Of a DNA stretch of 64,000 nucleotides, positions 37,808-46,105 are shown piece after piece; the stretch's first letter is position 1; each line of letters opens with the position of its first letter. The notes beneath the pieces were generated by a model, which made no database searches, had not been told where the DNA came from, and worked only from the letters and a program-made list of their open reading frames with translations. Position numbers and translations under genes: made by a program. The DNA is taken from positions 1 through 64,000 of the forward strand of contig VRZD01000018.1 in assembly GCA_016743235.1 (NCBI GenBank). Reading direction: 5' to 3'. Origin of the DNA: Pantanalinema sp. GBBB05 (GTDB lineage Bacteria; Cyanobacteriota; Cyanobacteriia; Leptolyngbyales; Leptolyngbyaceae).

Positions 37808-39502
37808 ATGTCCTTGTCTGAGACTCCTTGCTTTAGTCTGGCGATCGCTCCTCTCACCCGTGCGGGCAGCGCCTATTTTGCCATTCATGTGATTAAGGCA
37901 CCGCTCCCTAATGCCTACGTATTGCATGATTGCGTGTGGACAGAAACCCTGACCAATCTTTGGCAATCCTGGCAAGATATGTTTTCGACCCGACGCCTGC
38001 CCAATGTTCCCCATGTCTCGGATGTCAACACACCTCCTCCCGATCCCATCATTCTCCCGATCGACCTGCCTTCAGCTCCTAATCCGCCCATCGGCTTATC
38101 AGGTCGGTTAATGCAAGATTTGGGCATTAGTCTCTGGCGCTGGCTATTTGATGGACAGATTTTGACTAGCTTTAAAGAAAGTTATGGCATTGCAAGGGGG
38201 CAGGACAAACCATTACGGTTACGCTTGGAAATTCGGGATCCCGATTTAATTGCCCTCCCCTGGGAGATTATGCAGGATGGAGCAGGCAGGCAAGCCATCT
38301 CCCTTAGTCAACAACTTTTATTCAGCCGCACCACCAGTGATGTCTATACCCTGCCGACTCTACGAACAGACCATATCCTAAAAATTCTGCTGGTGTTAGG
38401 GCAGGACACAGAACCCGGCAGTGAGCCAACGGAGGCTGATGTGCTGCGAACGCTGAAGCTTCAGCAGGAAGCAACCGCTTTAACCCAAGTGCTACAAACC
38501 TCAGGCAATTCTGGGATTGGCGGCTCTAACCAAACTCCATGTCAAGTAGATACCTTGGTGCAACCGACCTCTGCTGAATTGATTCAGGCATTGGAAACGC
38601 GTGCCTATAACGTCTTGTTTTATGCAGGGCATGGGGCACCGGCACCCGATGGTGGTTTATTGTTTCTGCGCCCTGATATGACCCTGAATGGTACAGAGCT
38701 AGCTCAGGTATTAACTCGGTGTCAGGTGAAGCTAGCGGTGTTTAATGCCTGCTGGGGCGCCCAACCCGATCACTATCTGCTCGCAGGGGTAACTCCGGGG
38801 TCGGATGAGCAAGTGGCACAGTTGATTCCTCGTAGCAGTTTGGCAGAAGTCTTGATTCATCATGGTGTCCCTGCCGTTCTAGCCATGCGAGACTCCATTA
38901 CCGATAAAGAGGCACTCAGTTTTATTCAAGCCTTTGCGAAAGCCCTAGCCGAACGAATGCCGATCGATCAGGCCGTTGCCGTTGCCCGTCAACATTTACT
39001 TACCCTATATAAATTCAATCAGCAAGCCTGGACATTGCCTGTCCTCTACATGCACCCGGAGTTTGATGGAGAGTTGCTGAAATCGTTGGAAATGAGTCCA
39101 ACCATGATGCCCGCCAATACCGTCACCCGGATTGGCAATCAGGATAACCATCGGGCTTGTTTGCGATCGTTGAAGACCGCCAGAGTCTGGCAGATTCGGG
39201 GCGGCTTAATGCGAGTAGGTCGCGATCGTACAAAGAATGATCTAGTTTTGGAAGAAGATGAAGGGGGCGTTTCGCGAGAACATGCCGTGATTTTTCGCCG
39301 TGATTCTAGCCAAGAAAGTAATGGTGAAGCAACTTACTTTTTAGAAGACATTTCTCGCTTTGGTACCTGGGTGCTTCAGGCTGGGAACTGGCAGAAAGTC
39401 CATCGTCAGGAAGTGCAATTGCATTCAGGCTCGCAGCTTAAATTTGGCAGTTCTCAGAATGAAACCTTAGAATTTGTTTTGGAGCAGAAACCTTCTAGTT
39501 AG
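37808..39502 (+). CDS. CHAT-domain (caspase-like) protease fused to a C-terminal FHA domain
   Basis: This 564-residue protein has a beta-rich N-terminal part (1-200) and a CHAT peptidase domain (about 230-420). The cysteine-protease dyad is present as FYAGHG (His275) and FNACWG (Cys315). A C-terminal FHA domain (about 465-560) has MRVGRDRTKNDLVL, VSREHAVIF and the DISRFGTWV turn, the residues that grip phosphothreonine. CHAT proteases include separase relatives and effectors of bacterial defence such as the CRISPR-associated Craspase. The FHA fusion implies that the protease is recruited or switched by a phosphorylated partner. It follows the PP2C gene by 115 bp. No membrane segment is seen. 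The substrate is unknown. Confidence 0.88.
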   Translation: MSLSETPCFSLAIAPLTRAGSAYFAIHVIKAPLPNAYVLHDCVWTETLTNLWQSWQDMFSTRRLPNVPHVSDVNTPPPDPIILPIDLPSAPNPPIGLSGRLMQDLGISLWRWLFDGQILTSFKESYGIARGQDKPLRLRLEIRDPDLIALPWEIMQDGAGRQAISLSQQLLFSRTTSDVYTLPTLRTDHILKILLVLGQDTEPGSEPTEADVLRTLKLQQEATALTQVLQTSGNSGIGGSNQTPCQVDTLVQPTSAELIQALETRAYNVLFYAGHGAPAPDGGLLFLRPDMTLNGTELAQVLTRCQVKLAVFNACWGAQPDHYLLAGVTPGSDEQVAQLIPRSSLAEVLIHHGVPAVLAMRDSITDKEALSFIQAFAKALAERMPIDQAVAVARQHLLTLYKFNQQAWTLPVLYMHPEFDGELLKSLEMSPTMMPANTVTRIGNQDNHRACLRSLKTARVWQIRGGLMRVGRDRTKNDLVLEEDEGGVSREHAVIFRRDSSQESNGEATYFLEDISRFGTWVLQAGNWQKVHRQEVQLHSGSQLKFGSSQNETLEFVLEQKPSS

Positions 39503-39516
39503 CTCAACATTGAGCT
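39501..39516 (+). terminator. Hairpin at the CHAT-FHA stop codon
   Basis: AGCTCA-ACAT-TGAGCT is a perfect 6-bp stem with a 4-nt loop that overlaps the stop codon of the CHAT-FHA gene. No T-run follows, so it is a weak terminator candidate. Confidence 0.3.
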
Positions 39517-39739
39517 GGAATGAGGAGCATAAACTAGATTCTCTTGTCTAATGTTCTATCTTTAGACTTGGATAATTCTCTACTTCCTCCCATAAGATTG
39601 GGCAAGATGGCAGCCCCCCTACGCCATTTGATGGAAAAGCTGGGATTTTGTGAGGCAGTTACGGAACTGACCATCCCTACTATGTAGCTATTCCCAGCAA
39701 AAGCTAGTTGGCTAAATCAGTGCATGCAGGAGTCCGGTT

Positions 39740-40420
39740 ATGAAGAAAGAAGTGATGTGTTCCGAACAAGTTCAACAGTCTGCGGCTAACGTTGAGCACG
39801 ACCTATGGACAGCATTGTTACAGGCAGAAGGAGTCAGTTATTCCTGGCAATCAGGTGAGTCGCTGACCGAAGAGGCCTTTGTAGTTGAAGAAAACCCAGA
39901 CGCGAAAATTGCTTATCCCTGGAATCCAATGGCACCCGAGGCAGAAGCATTTTTTGCCAAAGCAGAAGAGGATAGTCTGTTTGATGGTTTCTCGTCTGAA
40001 GAAATTTCGACTCGTTCTACTACCTTTTTTAATCAACTGGATACCTTGTGGTCCAGTGCGACCCTGCAATCTAGTGTGATGCAACACTTGGCAGTACGAG
40101 TCCCTCAATCGATTTTGGCGGCGATCGTGGATCAAGTCCAAAAAGTGGCTACGACAGCTGAATCGCTAGCAGACCGGTTGATTGGCTCTGTTCAAGATCT
40201 ATTGCCCAATTTGGCGATCGAAGATTTGGAAGTTTTGGCGCGTCCTCTTGCCTATGAGCTGCGTGATACCTATACAGGTGATCCCGTTGATGCCATGCTA
40301 GCAAAAGTTCCTCAGGTGAACTGGCAAGAACAATCTGAACTCAATCAGGCACGTTTGAGCTTGGCAGTGGCCCACTATGCGATCGTGGCGCTGCAAAAAA
40401 GCGAACAATCCGCAGGATAA
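39740..40420 (+). CDS. Acidic helical protein of unknown function
   Basis: This 226-residue acidic protein has no signal peptide, membrane helix or known motif. The N-terminal 100 residues are rich in E/D and aromatic residues (VVEENPDAKIAYPWNP, FFAKAEED). The C-terminal half is amphipathic helix (LAVRVPQSILAAIVDQVQKV, then LADRLIGSVQDLLPNL). AGGAGTCCGG precedes ATG 39740; ATG 39755 is an alternative start. It lies between the CHAT-FHA and FHA-PrsW genes, separated from CHAT-FHA by 237 bp and converging on FHA-PrsW. It is therefore a candidate substrate, regulator or adaptor of one of them. That link rests on position only. Confidence 0.65.
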   Translation: MKKEVMCSEQVQQSAANVEHDLWTALLQAEGVSYSWQSGESLTEEAFVVEENPDAKIAYPWNPMAPEAEAFFAKAEEDSLFDGFSSEEISTRSTTFFNQLDTLWSSATLQSSVMQHLAVRVPQSILAAIVDQVQKVATTAESLADRLIGSVQDLLPNLAIEDLEVLARPLAYELRDTYTGDPVDAMLAKVPQVNWQEQSELNQARLSLAVAHYAIVALQKSEQSAG

Positions 40421-40434
40421 GGGATGGAGGCTAA

Positions 40435-40474
40435 TGGATGAAGGCTTTCGCTACACCCCCTCAGCCTTCATCCA
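40435..40474. terminator. Bidirectional terminator-like hairpin
   Basis: TGGATGAAGGCT (40435-40446) and AGCCTTCATCCA (40463-40474) form a perfect 12-bp stem around a 16-nt loop. It lies between the 3' ends of two convergent genes. No T-run flanks it. Its arms resemble GGATGAAGG-type sequences dispersed in cyanobacterial spacers. Confidence 0.5.
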
Positions 40475-40535
40475 GCTAGTACCCCTGGCATAAACTTGGC
40501 TGAGTCGCCCCTCGGCTCACTATTCAGCCCCTGAG

Positions 40536-41930
40536 TTACTGATAGAACCGGGTAGCAAAATTCTGCGATCGGGTAGGCGAAACTTGCCGAGCTTTGAGGA
40601 TTGCCGACCCTAAGAAGGCATAGGACAAGATTCCCACAATGGCTAGGAGCGCAGGGCTGATCATACCTGCTGCATTCCAGAGGGCATGCAGGCCAGAAGC
40701 GCTCAGATAGCCAACTCCCCAAATCAGATGGCAACGCCGCGATCGGAGAACGCTCAGCCCAATAAAGTAGCCCAGATAGCCACTATAAGCAATATGTCCA
40801 GCAACAGAACCCAGAACTCTGGGAATTAATAGTTGCAAGCTTGCCAGTTGGGCCGCTCCCTCTCCCGCTGCCAAAGTGGACTGATAAATCCCAGGAATAT
40901 ACTGACCTAATGTTTCAGCTAAGGTAAAGCCAACAGCCGAAGCCGCTCCTAGTAAAATGCCATCCAAGGGTTCCCAGACGCCGACCTCTTCTCGTCGCGG
41001 CGATCGCAGACATTTGCCTAAAAAACAGGCTAGGAGCACCGGTAGAGCCTTCATCAGTTCTTCCATCAACCCTGCCCCGAAAAACATGTGGATGAGTAAG
41101 GCGAATGGATTTATCCCAGTGCTGCTAGTCGGTAGTTCTCCAGGCAAGACCTGCCGAAAGATGAAGAGAAACAGATTTAGTCCTGGACTTGCCAGGAGCA
41201 AAATCATCAACAGGGCAGCGCTAAACAACACCCACCAGGGCTTATGTTTGCCAAACAGCTGATAGACACAGTAATAGACAGCTCCAGCTAGGTAAGCAGC
41301 AAGTAGCAGATTGAACAACCAGGCATGACCGACTGCCAAAAACAAGGACACCACAACCCCGATCGTGATCACAGCTGGCAGTAAGTAGGCTTTGCGGATC
41401 AGATGTTGTCCGGTCGAAAGAATCGGAAATAGCTGCGTCAGGCTGACCTTTTCCGGCTCAATCACTGAAAGCGGATTCAGAACTAACCGATCGGTCGGAT
41501 CAATTGCGACAAAAGAAGAAAAATCCGTAGGGGGTTGTAGCTCTGGAACAACTGGCAAATCGGTGAGCGATTGGTATTCAAAGACAAATTCGGGTCCCTG
41601 CTGCCCCAACATAAAGCGATCGCCAACCTGCAAGACTTGACAGCCAGAGAGGCGTTTACCATTTAGGAATGTGCCATTAGCACTATTCAGATCACAAAGT
41701 TGCCAGAAACGAGTCCCGTCGGTTGACTCGAAGCCCAAGACTGGGCTGATTTCGACGTGGCGGCGAGAGACCGAACGGTACTGATCGGAATTTAAGACGA
41801 TTTGACAGCGTGGATCACGCCCGATCGTCACAGCATCCCAGCCTGACAGCGGAAAGCAAGCCGACTGCTTCTGACTTGGCTCAGGCAGAAGTTGACAGAG
41901 AAATGCGGTATAGCGAAGCTTACCCGTCAC
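40536..41930 (-). CDS. FHA domain fused to a PrsW-type intramembrane protease
   Basis: This 464-residue protein has an N-terminal cytoplasmic FHA domain (about 25-125) with VTIGRDPRCQIVL, VSRRHVEI and NSANGTFLNGKRL, the phosphothreonine-binding signature. After a linker (about 130-180) come eight or so membrane helices of the PrsW/CPBP-related family. The conserved PrsW motifs are present: EELMK (290-294), FTLAE (335-339), a histidine in GHIAYSGY (His379) and HALWN (415-419). PrsW in Bacillus cuts the anti-sigma factor RsiW inside the membrane. Here the FHA domain would let a phosphorylated protein dock on or activate the protease (inference). It reads toward the acidic helical gene and is the second FHA-protease fusion within 4 kb. 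Confidence 0.87.
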   Translation of the reverse strand: MTGKLRYTAFLCQLLPEPSQKQSACFPLSGWDAVTIGRDPRCQIVLNSDQYRSVSRRHVEISPVLGFESTDGTRFWQLCDLNSANGTFLNGKRLSGCQVLQVGDRFMLGQQGPEFVFEYQSLTDLPVVPELQPPTDFSSFVAIDPTDRLVLNPLSVIEPEKVSLTQLFPILSTGQHLIRKAYLLPAVITIGVVVSLFLAVGHAWLFNLLLAAYLAGAVYYCVYQLFGKHKPWWVLFSAALLMILLLASPGLNLFLFIFRQVLPGELPTSSTGINPFALLIHMFFGAGLMEELMKALPVLLACFLGKCLRSPRREEVGVWEPLDGILLGAASAVGFTLAETLGQYIPGIYQSTLAAGEGAAQLASLQLLIPRVLGSVAGHIAYSGYLGYFIGLSVLRSRRCHLIWGVGYLSASGLHALWNAAGMISPALLAIVGILSYAFLGSAILKARQVSPTRSQNFATRFYQ

Positions 41931-42050
41931 ACTGAAGATTGAACTACAACTCGAGCAAGGGATGTAGAGGAGGGAAACTCTTAAACTATTTACCGATTAT
42001 TCTCCTCAGTGGGTCAATCCTACATTGACCCACTGCTTTGTTCAACCGTT

Positions 42051-42248
42051 CTATTGCTGATTAGCTCTCGCATCACGGACAGCCGCAAAAAAGCAAACTA
42101 CCCCTAAAGGCAAGGTCGTGACCAGAATGATGGTTGTGGGTACGGTGCCCAAGTCGGGTGTACCAGAGGTTAATTCAAAGATGGAACCGATCGCCGCAAT
42201 TCCGGCAATACAGGCTCCGGCTAGCAATACACCGCTTTTGGGAGTCAC
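42051..42248 (-). CDS. Small two-helix membrane protein
   Basis: This 65-residue protein starts at GTG 42248, with TTGAGG about 10 nt upstream. Two hydrophobic helices (VLLAGACIAGIAAIGSIFEL and TIILVTTLPLGVVCFFAAV) are joined by a short polar loop, with a basic C-terminus that would stay in the cytoplasm. No family was recognised. It follows def by about 20 bp on the same strand and may be co-transcribed with it. Confidence 0.55.
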   Translation of the reverse strand: MTPKSGVLLAGACIAGIAAIGSIFELTSGTPDLGTVPTTIILVTTLPLGVVCFFAAVRDARANQQ

Positions 42249-42268
42249 AAATAATTTGCCTCAATCAA

Positions 42269-42832
42269 CTATGCAACGGGTTTAACGGCTTGGGTAGAAA
42301 AGCCGTGCTTGGCAAGCTCTTGGTTTAATAGCAACGCATTTTCAACGCGATCGACAAACATGACCCCATTCAAGTGATCAATTTCGTGCTGAATACAACA
42401 GGCTAGTAATCCAGATGCCGCCAGTTTCTGAGGGCGACCCGACTCATCTTTGTAGGTCACTTCAATCTCAGCAGGACGTTTAACATCCAAATATACGCCT
42501 GGGATACTCAGGCATCCTTCCTGAGTCACAGATAGATCCTGGCTAGCTTTGATAATGCTAGGGTTAATCAGAATTAATGGTGGAGTTGCCGCTTCGTCTG
42601 GTTGGCAATCAATCACAATCACTTGTTTGTTGACTGCAATCTGAGGGGCTGCCAACCCAATACCGTCAGCGCTGTACATCGTCTGCAGCATTTCCCGAAT
42701 CAGCCGCTTAATCTCCCCATCAATTTTGGCAACCCGCTTGCTGCCCTGGCGCAACACGCGATCGCCGAGATGATGAATTTCTAACGGTGGCTTTGTTAGC
42801 TTCTTTTTTTCAACCAGAACCCCAACTGTCAT
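42269..42832 (-). CDS. def: Peptide deformylase
   Basis: This 187-residue metalloenzyme removes the formyl group from new N-terminal methionines. All three motifs are intact: GIGLAAPQ, EGCLSIPG (metal-ligand cysteine) and QHEIDHLNG (two metal-ligand histidines and the catalytic glutamate). Length fits type 1 deformylases. The 65-residue membrane-protein gene follows about 20 bp downstream. Confidence 0.97.
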   Translation of the reverse strand: MTVGVLVEKKKLTKPPLEIHHLGDRVLRQGSKRVAKIDGEIKRLIREMLQTMYSADGIGLAAPQIAVNKQVIVIDCQPDEAATPPLILINPSIIKASQDLSVTQEGCLSIPGVYLDVKRPAEIEVTYKDESGRPQKLAASGLLACCIQHEIDHLNGVMFVDRVENALLLNQELAKHGFSTQAVKPVA

Positions 42833-42913
42833 GGATTATGTTACTCGCTGCTTCGTAGAGTGTAGGGATAAAATCTCGGAATCATTCCGCCTTACATCTA
42901 TCTTAGAACAAGA

Positions 42914-42930
42914 AACAATGAACAATGAAC
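42914..42930. repeat. Tandem heptamer AACAATG, 2.4 copies
   Basis: AACAATG-AACAATG-AAC lies in the spacer between def and the next gene. It is a short tandemly repeated repetitive sequence of the kind known in cyanobacteria, comparable to the ATTACTG pair at 37763. Confidence 0.5.
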
Positions 42931-42970
42931 CGTAATTTATGGTCATCGCTCATTGGTATTGGCTGACTGA

Positions 42971-43771
42971 CTAGCTGCGCTGGGGAATCGCAATCGCGCG
43001 ATCGACGCTAGCCGCCTGATATTGGCTAGGGGGGTATTGGTCAATATGCTGGAAGATGGCAACGGGAGCAGTCACTCGACAGGTGAAAAACTCGATCGCT
43101 ACTTTGTTATCGGGATAAATTACGACTTTAGGAGCTAAATCTTTAGGGGGATTAGCAACACGCCACTGCCACTTTGCCTGCGGCGGCACGGCATCAATCA
43201 AACGATGGTGGAGCCAATTGCAGGATTTACCTAAGGCGCCGAATTCTCGGAATTCTCGTCGCAGCATAGAAGCCACAATCCAGGAGGCTGGAGAGCGATC
43301 GCCTTGAATCGCTTCCATGACATCAGCAAAGGATCCCTCCGGTTGCGGGGGATGCGCCCGATCGCCACTGGTTGCCAGCGCTTTTTCTAATTGGGCTGTG
43401 GTACTCAGATCTTCAGGGACTGCCCAGAGCACACCAACCCCTTCCTCGGCGGTGCGATGCAAGTAACCAACGAGTCGGACATTGGCTTTCAGCTTTAGCC
43501 CAGGTAACTTGGTTAAGACAGATCCAGGGTTAGTGGTACTGATAAACCATTTGCCGCTGGTATTGGGGACATGGGTTTCTTCCTCGGGCACACCACCGAA
43601 GCTAAATAAATCTCCCAAGTCGCTGAGAGAACCAGGTTCTGGCAATTCGTCTACTTCATCAAGCGATGACCACGATCGAGGATGGTTTTCCGAATCGGGT
43701 AACTCCAACGCATTTTTAATTTGTTGACGAATTTTTTGTAGCGCTTCCAGGGGAATTTTCTGAACCGGCAT
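42971..43771 (-). CDS. Conserved cyanobacterial protein of unknown function
   Basis: This 266-residue soluble protein has a helical start (LEALQKIRQQIKNALEL) and an acidic proline-rich linker (about 35-70). A mixed alpha/beta C-terminal part contains WKWRV-like aromatic strands and VVIYPDNKVAIEFFTCRVTAP. No catalytic motif was recognised. The frame is long, intact and well supported by codon use. It stands alone on the minus strand, 138 bp before the def gene start. Confidence 0.65.
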   Translation of the reverse strand: MPVQKIPLEALQKIRQQIKNALELPDSENHPRSWSSLDEVDELPEPGSLSDLGDLFSFGGVPEEETHVPNTSGKWFISTTNPGSVLTKLPGLKLKANVRLVGYLHRTAEEGVGVLWAVPEDLSTTAQLEKALATSGDRAHPPQPEGSFADVMEAIQGDRSPASWIVASMLRREFREFGALGKSCNWLHHRLIDAVPPQAKWQWRVANPPKDLAPKVVIYPDNKVAIEFFTCRVTAPVAIFQHIDQYPPSQYQAASVDRAIAIPQRS

Positions 43772-44397
43772 AGATCAAATTGTGCCTTAGGGAACGGAAT
43801 GAATGAATCATACAGGTTGCTCTACGCTAGTATGCCCAATCGATTAACTAGGAATAAAAATCCGTGATGTTTGCACACAATATGACTGAGGTGAAAAAAT
43901 TGAGCCCTGCTGTCTTCAGCATGGCAGGTATTGTTAGCATCGCTTCAGCTTAATGTCTCAGCACCTGGTATAGCACTTCTGGCTAGATTGAGCATAGGAG
44001 CCCTGTTTAAATCCTGTATCCCAAAGTTTCTGCATTTCATGAAGCATTGAAGCCAACTATTGGCGTGGCTAAATGCTAAGAGAGGGCTTGCCATAATATC
44101 CGAGTTCCAGTTTTTTGATCCGAATTCTTAAGTATCGAAAAAAAGTGGCTCCAAATTGCAATAGAGACATAAAATGAGCGCCGGAACCTTCGCTTGACTT
44201 CAGCCCGATCGCCGTTCCACATCTCGCTACTTCTGCCAGAAATCGTGTTACTACTGTCAAGAATTCGTCAAGGATTCCAGATCGATCCTATCTACGATCT
44301 GTTTCAGTCGGTTAAGGCTAGTGCAACATAGGAACGTTAACAAGAAGGTTGGAAGCCAAACATACCTATGACGAAATTATTTGAGGAGGAAACCATC
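43772..44397. other. 626-bp spacer without a recognisable gene
   Basis: This divergent spacer carries the promoters of the flanking genes. A 63-codon minus frame at 44069-44260 has no recognisable features and was not called. No RNA fold or transposon end was identified. Confidence 0.4.
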
Positions 44398-44748
44398 ATG
44401 CATAAATTAACTTCATCTGTTCTGGGTGTCCTAACAGTATCCATTGGCTTAACTGTCTTTAGTACCCCAGTTTCATCCCAAAGCCCAACCAAAGTTTCGT
44501 ATCGGTGTGATGCGAACAAAGGGTTCCATGCGGTTTATCGTCCCGACGGATCTGATAATGTGCGGCTGACTTTTGGCAGCAAAGTGATTACCCTACCCCA
44601 GGTCGAGTCTGCCTCTGGTGCTAAATACAGCAATGGCAGTGTGACACTCAACACGAAAGGTGACGAGGCATTTGTAGAAGTTGGAGACAAGGTGCTGTTT
44701 GAAAATTGTGTGGCGCAACAAAGAGGCGGAGTATCTGGGCTCTGGTAA
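44398..44748 (+). CDS. Secreted MliC-like protein (C-type lysozyme inhibitor family)
   Basis: This 116-residue protein counts from ATG 44398, chosen because GAGGAGG lies 8 nt upstream; the frame also runs back to ATG 44368. A signal peptide (HKLTSSVLGVLTVSIGLTVF, cleavage near VSSQS) leads into one MliC domain. That domain has YRCD at its start and the family pattern LPQVESASGAKYSNGSV followed by TKGDEAFVE. Two cysteines (YRCD and FENC) can form the usual disulfide. MliC proteins block eukaryotic C-type lysozymes; in free-living cyanobacteria they may serve cell-wall or surface functions. It reads toward the end of hpnB, 47 bp away. Confidence 0.8.
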   Translation: MHKLTSSVLGVLTVSIGLTVFSTPVSSQSPTKVSYRCDANKGFHAVYRPDGSDNVRLTFGSKVITLPQVESASGAKYSNGSVTLNTKGDEAFVEVGDKVLFENCVAQQRGGVSGLW

Positions 44749-44795
44749 CTTTGCCATCCAGGCATGGGTCATCAGCATCTTTTCCCATGCCTCTC

Positions 44796-46001
44796 CTAAT
44801 CTGGGTATACCCGTCCTTTCCAAGCTCCACCTCGTCCCTGCCAGTGTCGCCAAGCTGAGTCGATCGTCATTAGCGTATAGAGCAGTGCGATCGCGGGTAA
44901 ACTTGCGGCAAATAATAATGAGCAACGGTAAAACTGCACCGTCGGATAGTATGCCAACGTCATGAGTAGCCAGCCCGCCAATCCGGTCAGAACGAGCATA
45001 GCATTCCCCAAACCCGTCCCCATGGCTAACGCGATCGGCGGCATTAAATAAATCATGGTCATTCCGACTAATGTTCCGAGTAGTAATAACGGCGAATAGT
45101 TGAGTTGGGTGTAAGCCGTCCGCGCTACCATATCCCAAACTGTTTGTAACGATGGGTAGGGACGTAAACTACACGTCAGATCACTCAATCCCAACCAAAT
45201 ATTTCTGGACAGCTGAGGCGAAGTCATTGACTGAGCATTTCCTCGCTTTCCTTTCACTGCCTGAGCTAGAGCACAATCATCAATTAATGCCTGCCGAATC
45301 GTTTGCAGTCCTCCAATTTGCTCTAAAACATCGCGCCGAATTAAAATACAACCTCCAGCCGCCGCCGCTGTCGATCGGTGGCTATCATTGACCCAGCGAA
45401 ACGGATAGAGTTTTTGAAAGAAGAAGACAAAGGCAGGAATTAGTAGTTTTTCCCAACGACTTTCACAGCGCAGCCGTACCATCACCGATGCCATTGCTAG
45501 ATCGTGATGCCTGGCTTGAGTCACTAATCGCCACAGCTGAGAGCGATCGTGGCAAATATCCGCATCTGTTAACAGAATATAGTCCGGGGATGCCGTCAGC
45601 GCTTTTTGGACGCCCTGATCCATTGCCCACAACTTACCCGACCAACCAGGCGGTAACGGTTCGGCAGCCAATACGGTTAACTGCTCCACCTGCCCCAAGG
45701 CTGCCGCCGTCGCTTGCGCCACTGTCGCCGTCCCGTCTGTACTATGGTCATCCACTAAAATCACTTGCAGTTGACCAGGATAATCTTGCTGAAGCAGCGA
45801 TCGTAGCGTGACTGGCAATAACTCTGCCTCATTGCGTGCCGGAATCACTGCCCACACCGTCGGATACTCTCCCCCACCTCCCTGATCTTCCTTACTCCTC
45901 TCCAACACCTGATCACACTGCCAAAACCCTCCCCTCCAGCCGAGCAGAACTAGCCAGATCACGACTGACAGTGCTGATAGCGCCAAAATCAGAAAACTCA
46001 T
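44796..46001 (-). CDS. hpnB: Hopene-associated glycosyltransferase HpnB (GT2)
   Basis: This protein has 401 residues from ATG 46001, with a membrane helix directly after the start (MSFLILALSALSVVIWLVLL). The frame is open up to 46052, but that part would overlap the regulatory region of shc. The GT2 catalytic part has VIPARNE, DDHSTDGT and TDADI, and several C-terminal membrane helices follow. Family members sit beside squalene-hopene cyclase genes, as here (divergent, about 104 bp apart). HpnB is therefore placed in hopanoid side-chain or glycolipid formation, though its reaction is not established. A proline/glycine-rich stretch (about 30-45) is encoded by a pyrimidine-rich tract on the plus strand. 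Confidence 0.85.
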   Translation of the reverse strand: MSFLILALSALSVVIWLVLLGWRGGFWQCDQVLERSKEDQGGGGEYPTVWAVIPARNEAELLPVTLRSLLQQDYPGQLQVILVDDHSTDGTATVAQATAAALGQVEQLTVLAAEPLPPGWSGKLWAMDQGVQKALTASPDYILLTDADICHDRSQLWRLVTQARHHDLAMASVMVRLRCESRWEKLLIPAFVFFFQKLYPFRWVNDSHRSTAAAAGGCILIRRDVLEQIGGLQTIRQALIDDCALAQAVKGKRGNAQSMTSPQLSRNIWLGLSDLTCSLRPYPSLQTVWDMVARTAYTQLNYSPLLLLGTLVGMTMIYLMPPIALAMGTGLGNAMLVLTGLAGWLLMTLAYYPTVQFYRCSLLFAASLPAIALLYTLMTIDSAWRHWQGRGGAWKGRVYPD

Positions 46002-46105
46002 ACGATCGTCGTCCGATATAGATAGTTGCCAATGTGAAGCATTACGAAGCACAATACAATGTTTGCAATTTTGTTACCAAGTGTTGTGACAGGAGTGATG
46101 CTACC

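Noticed and set aside
44069..44260. Minus-strand frame of 63 codons in the spacer before the MliC-like gene
   Set aside because: No motif, no ribosome-binding site and no neighbour support.
46034..46105. Upstream ATG start for shc
   Set aside because: It adds 24 non-conserved residues and crosses the hpnB leader; GTG 46106 has a ribosome-binding site and places the DVDD motif correctly.
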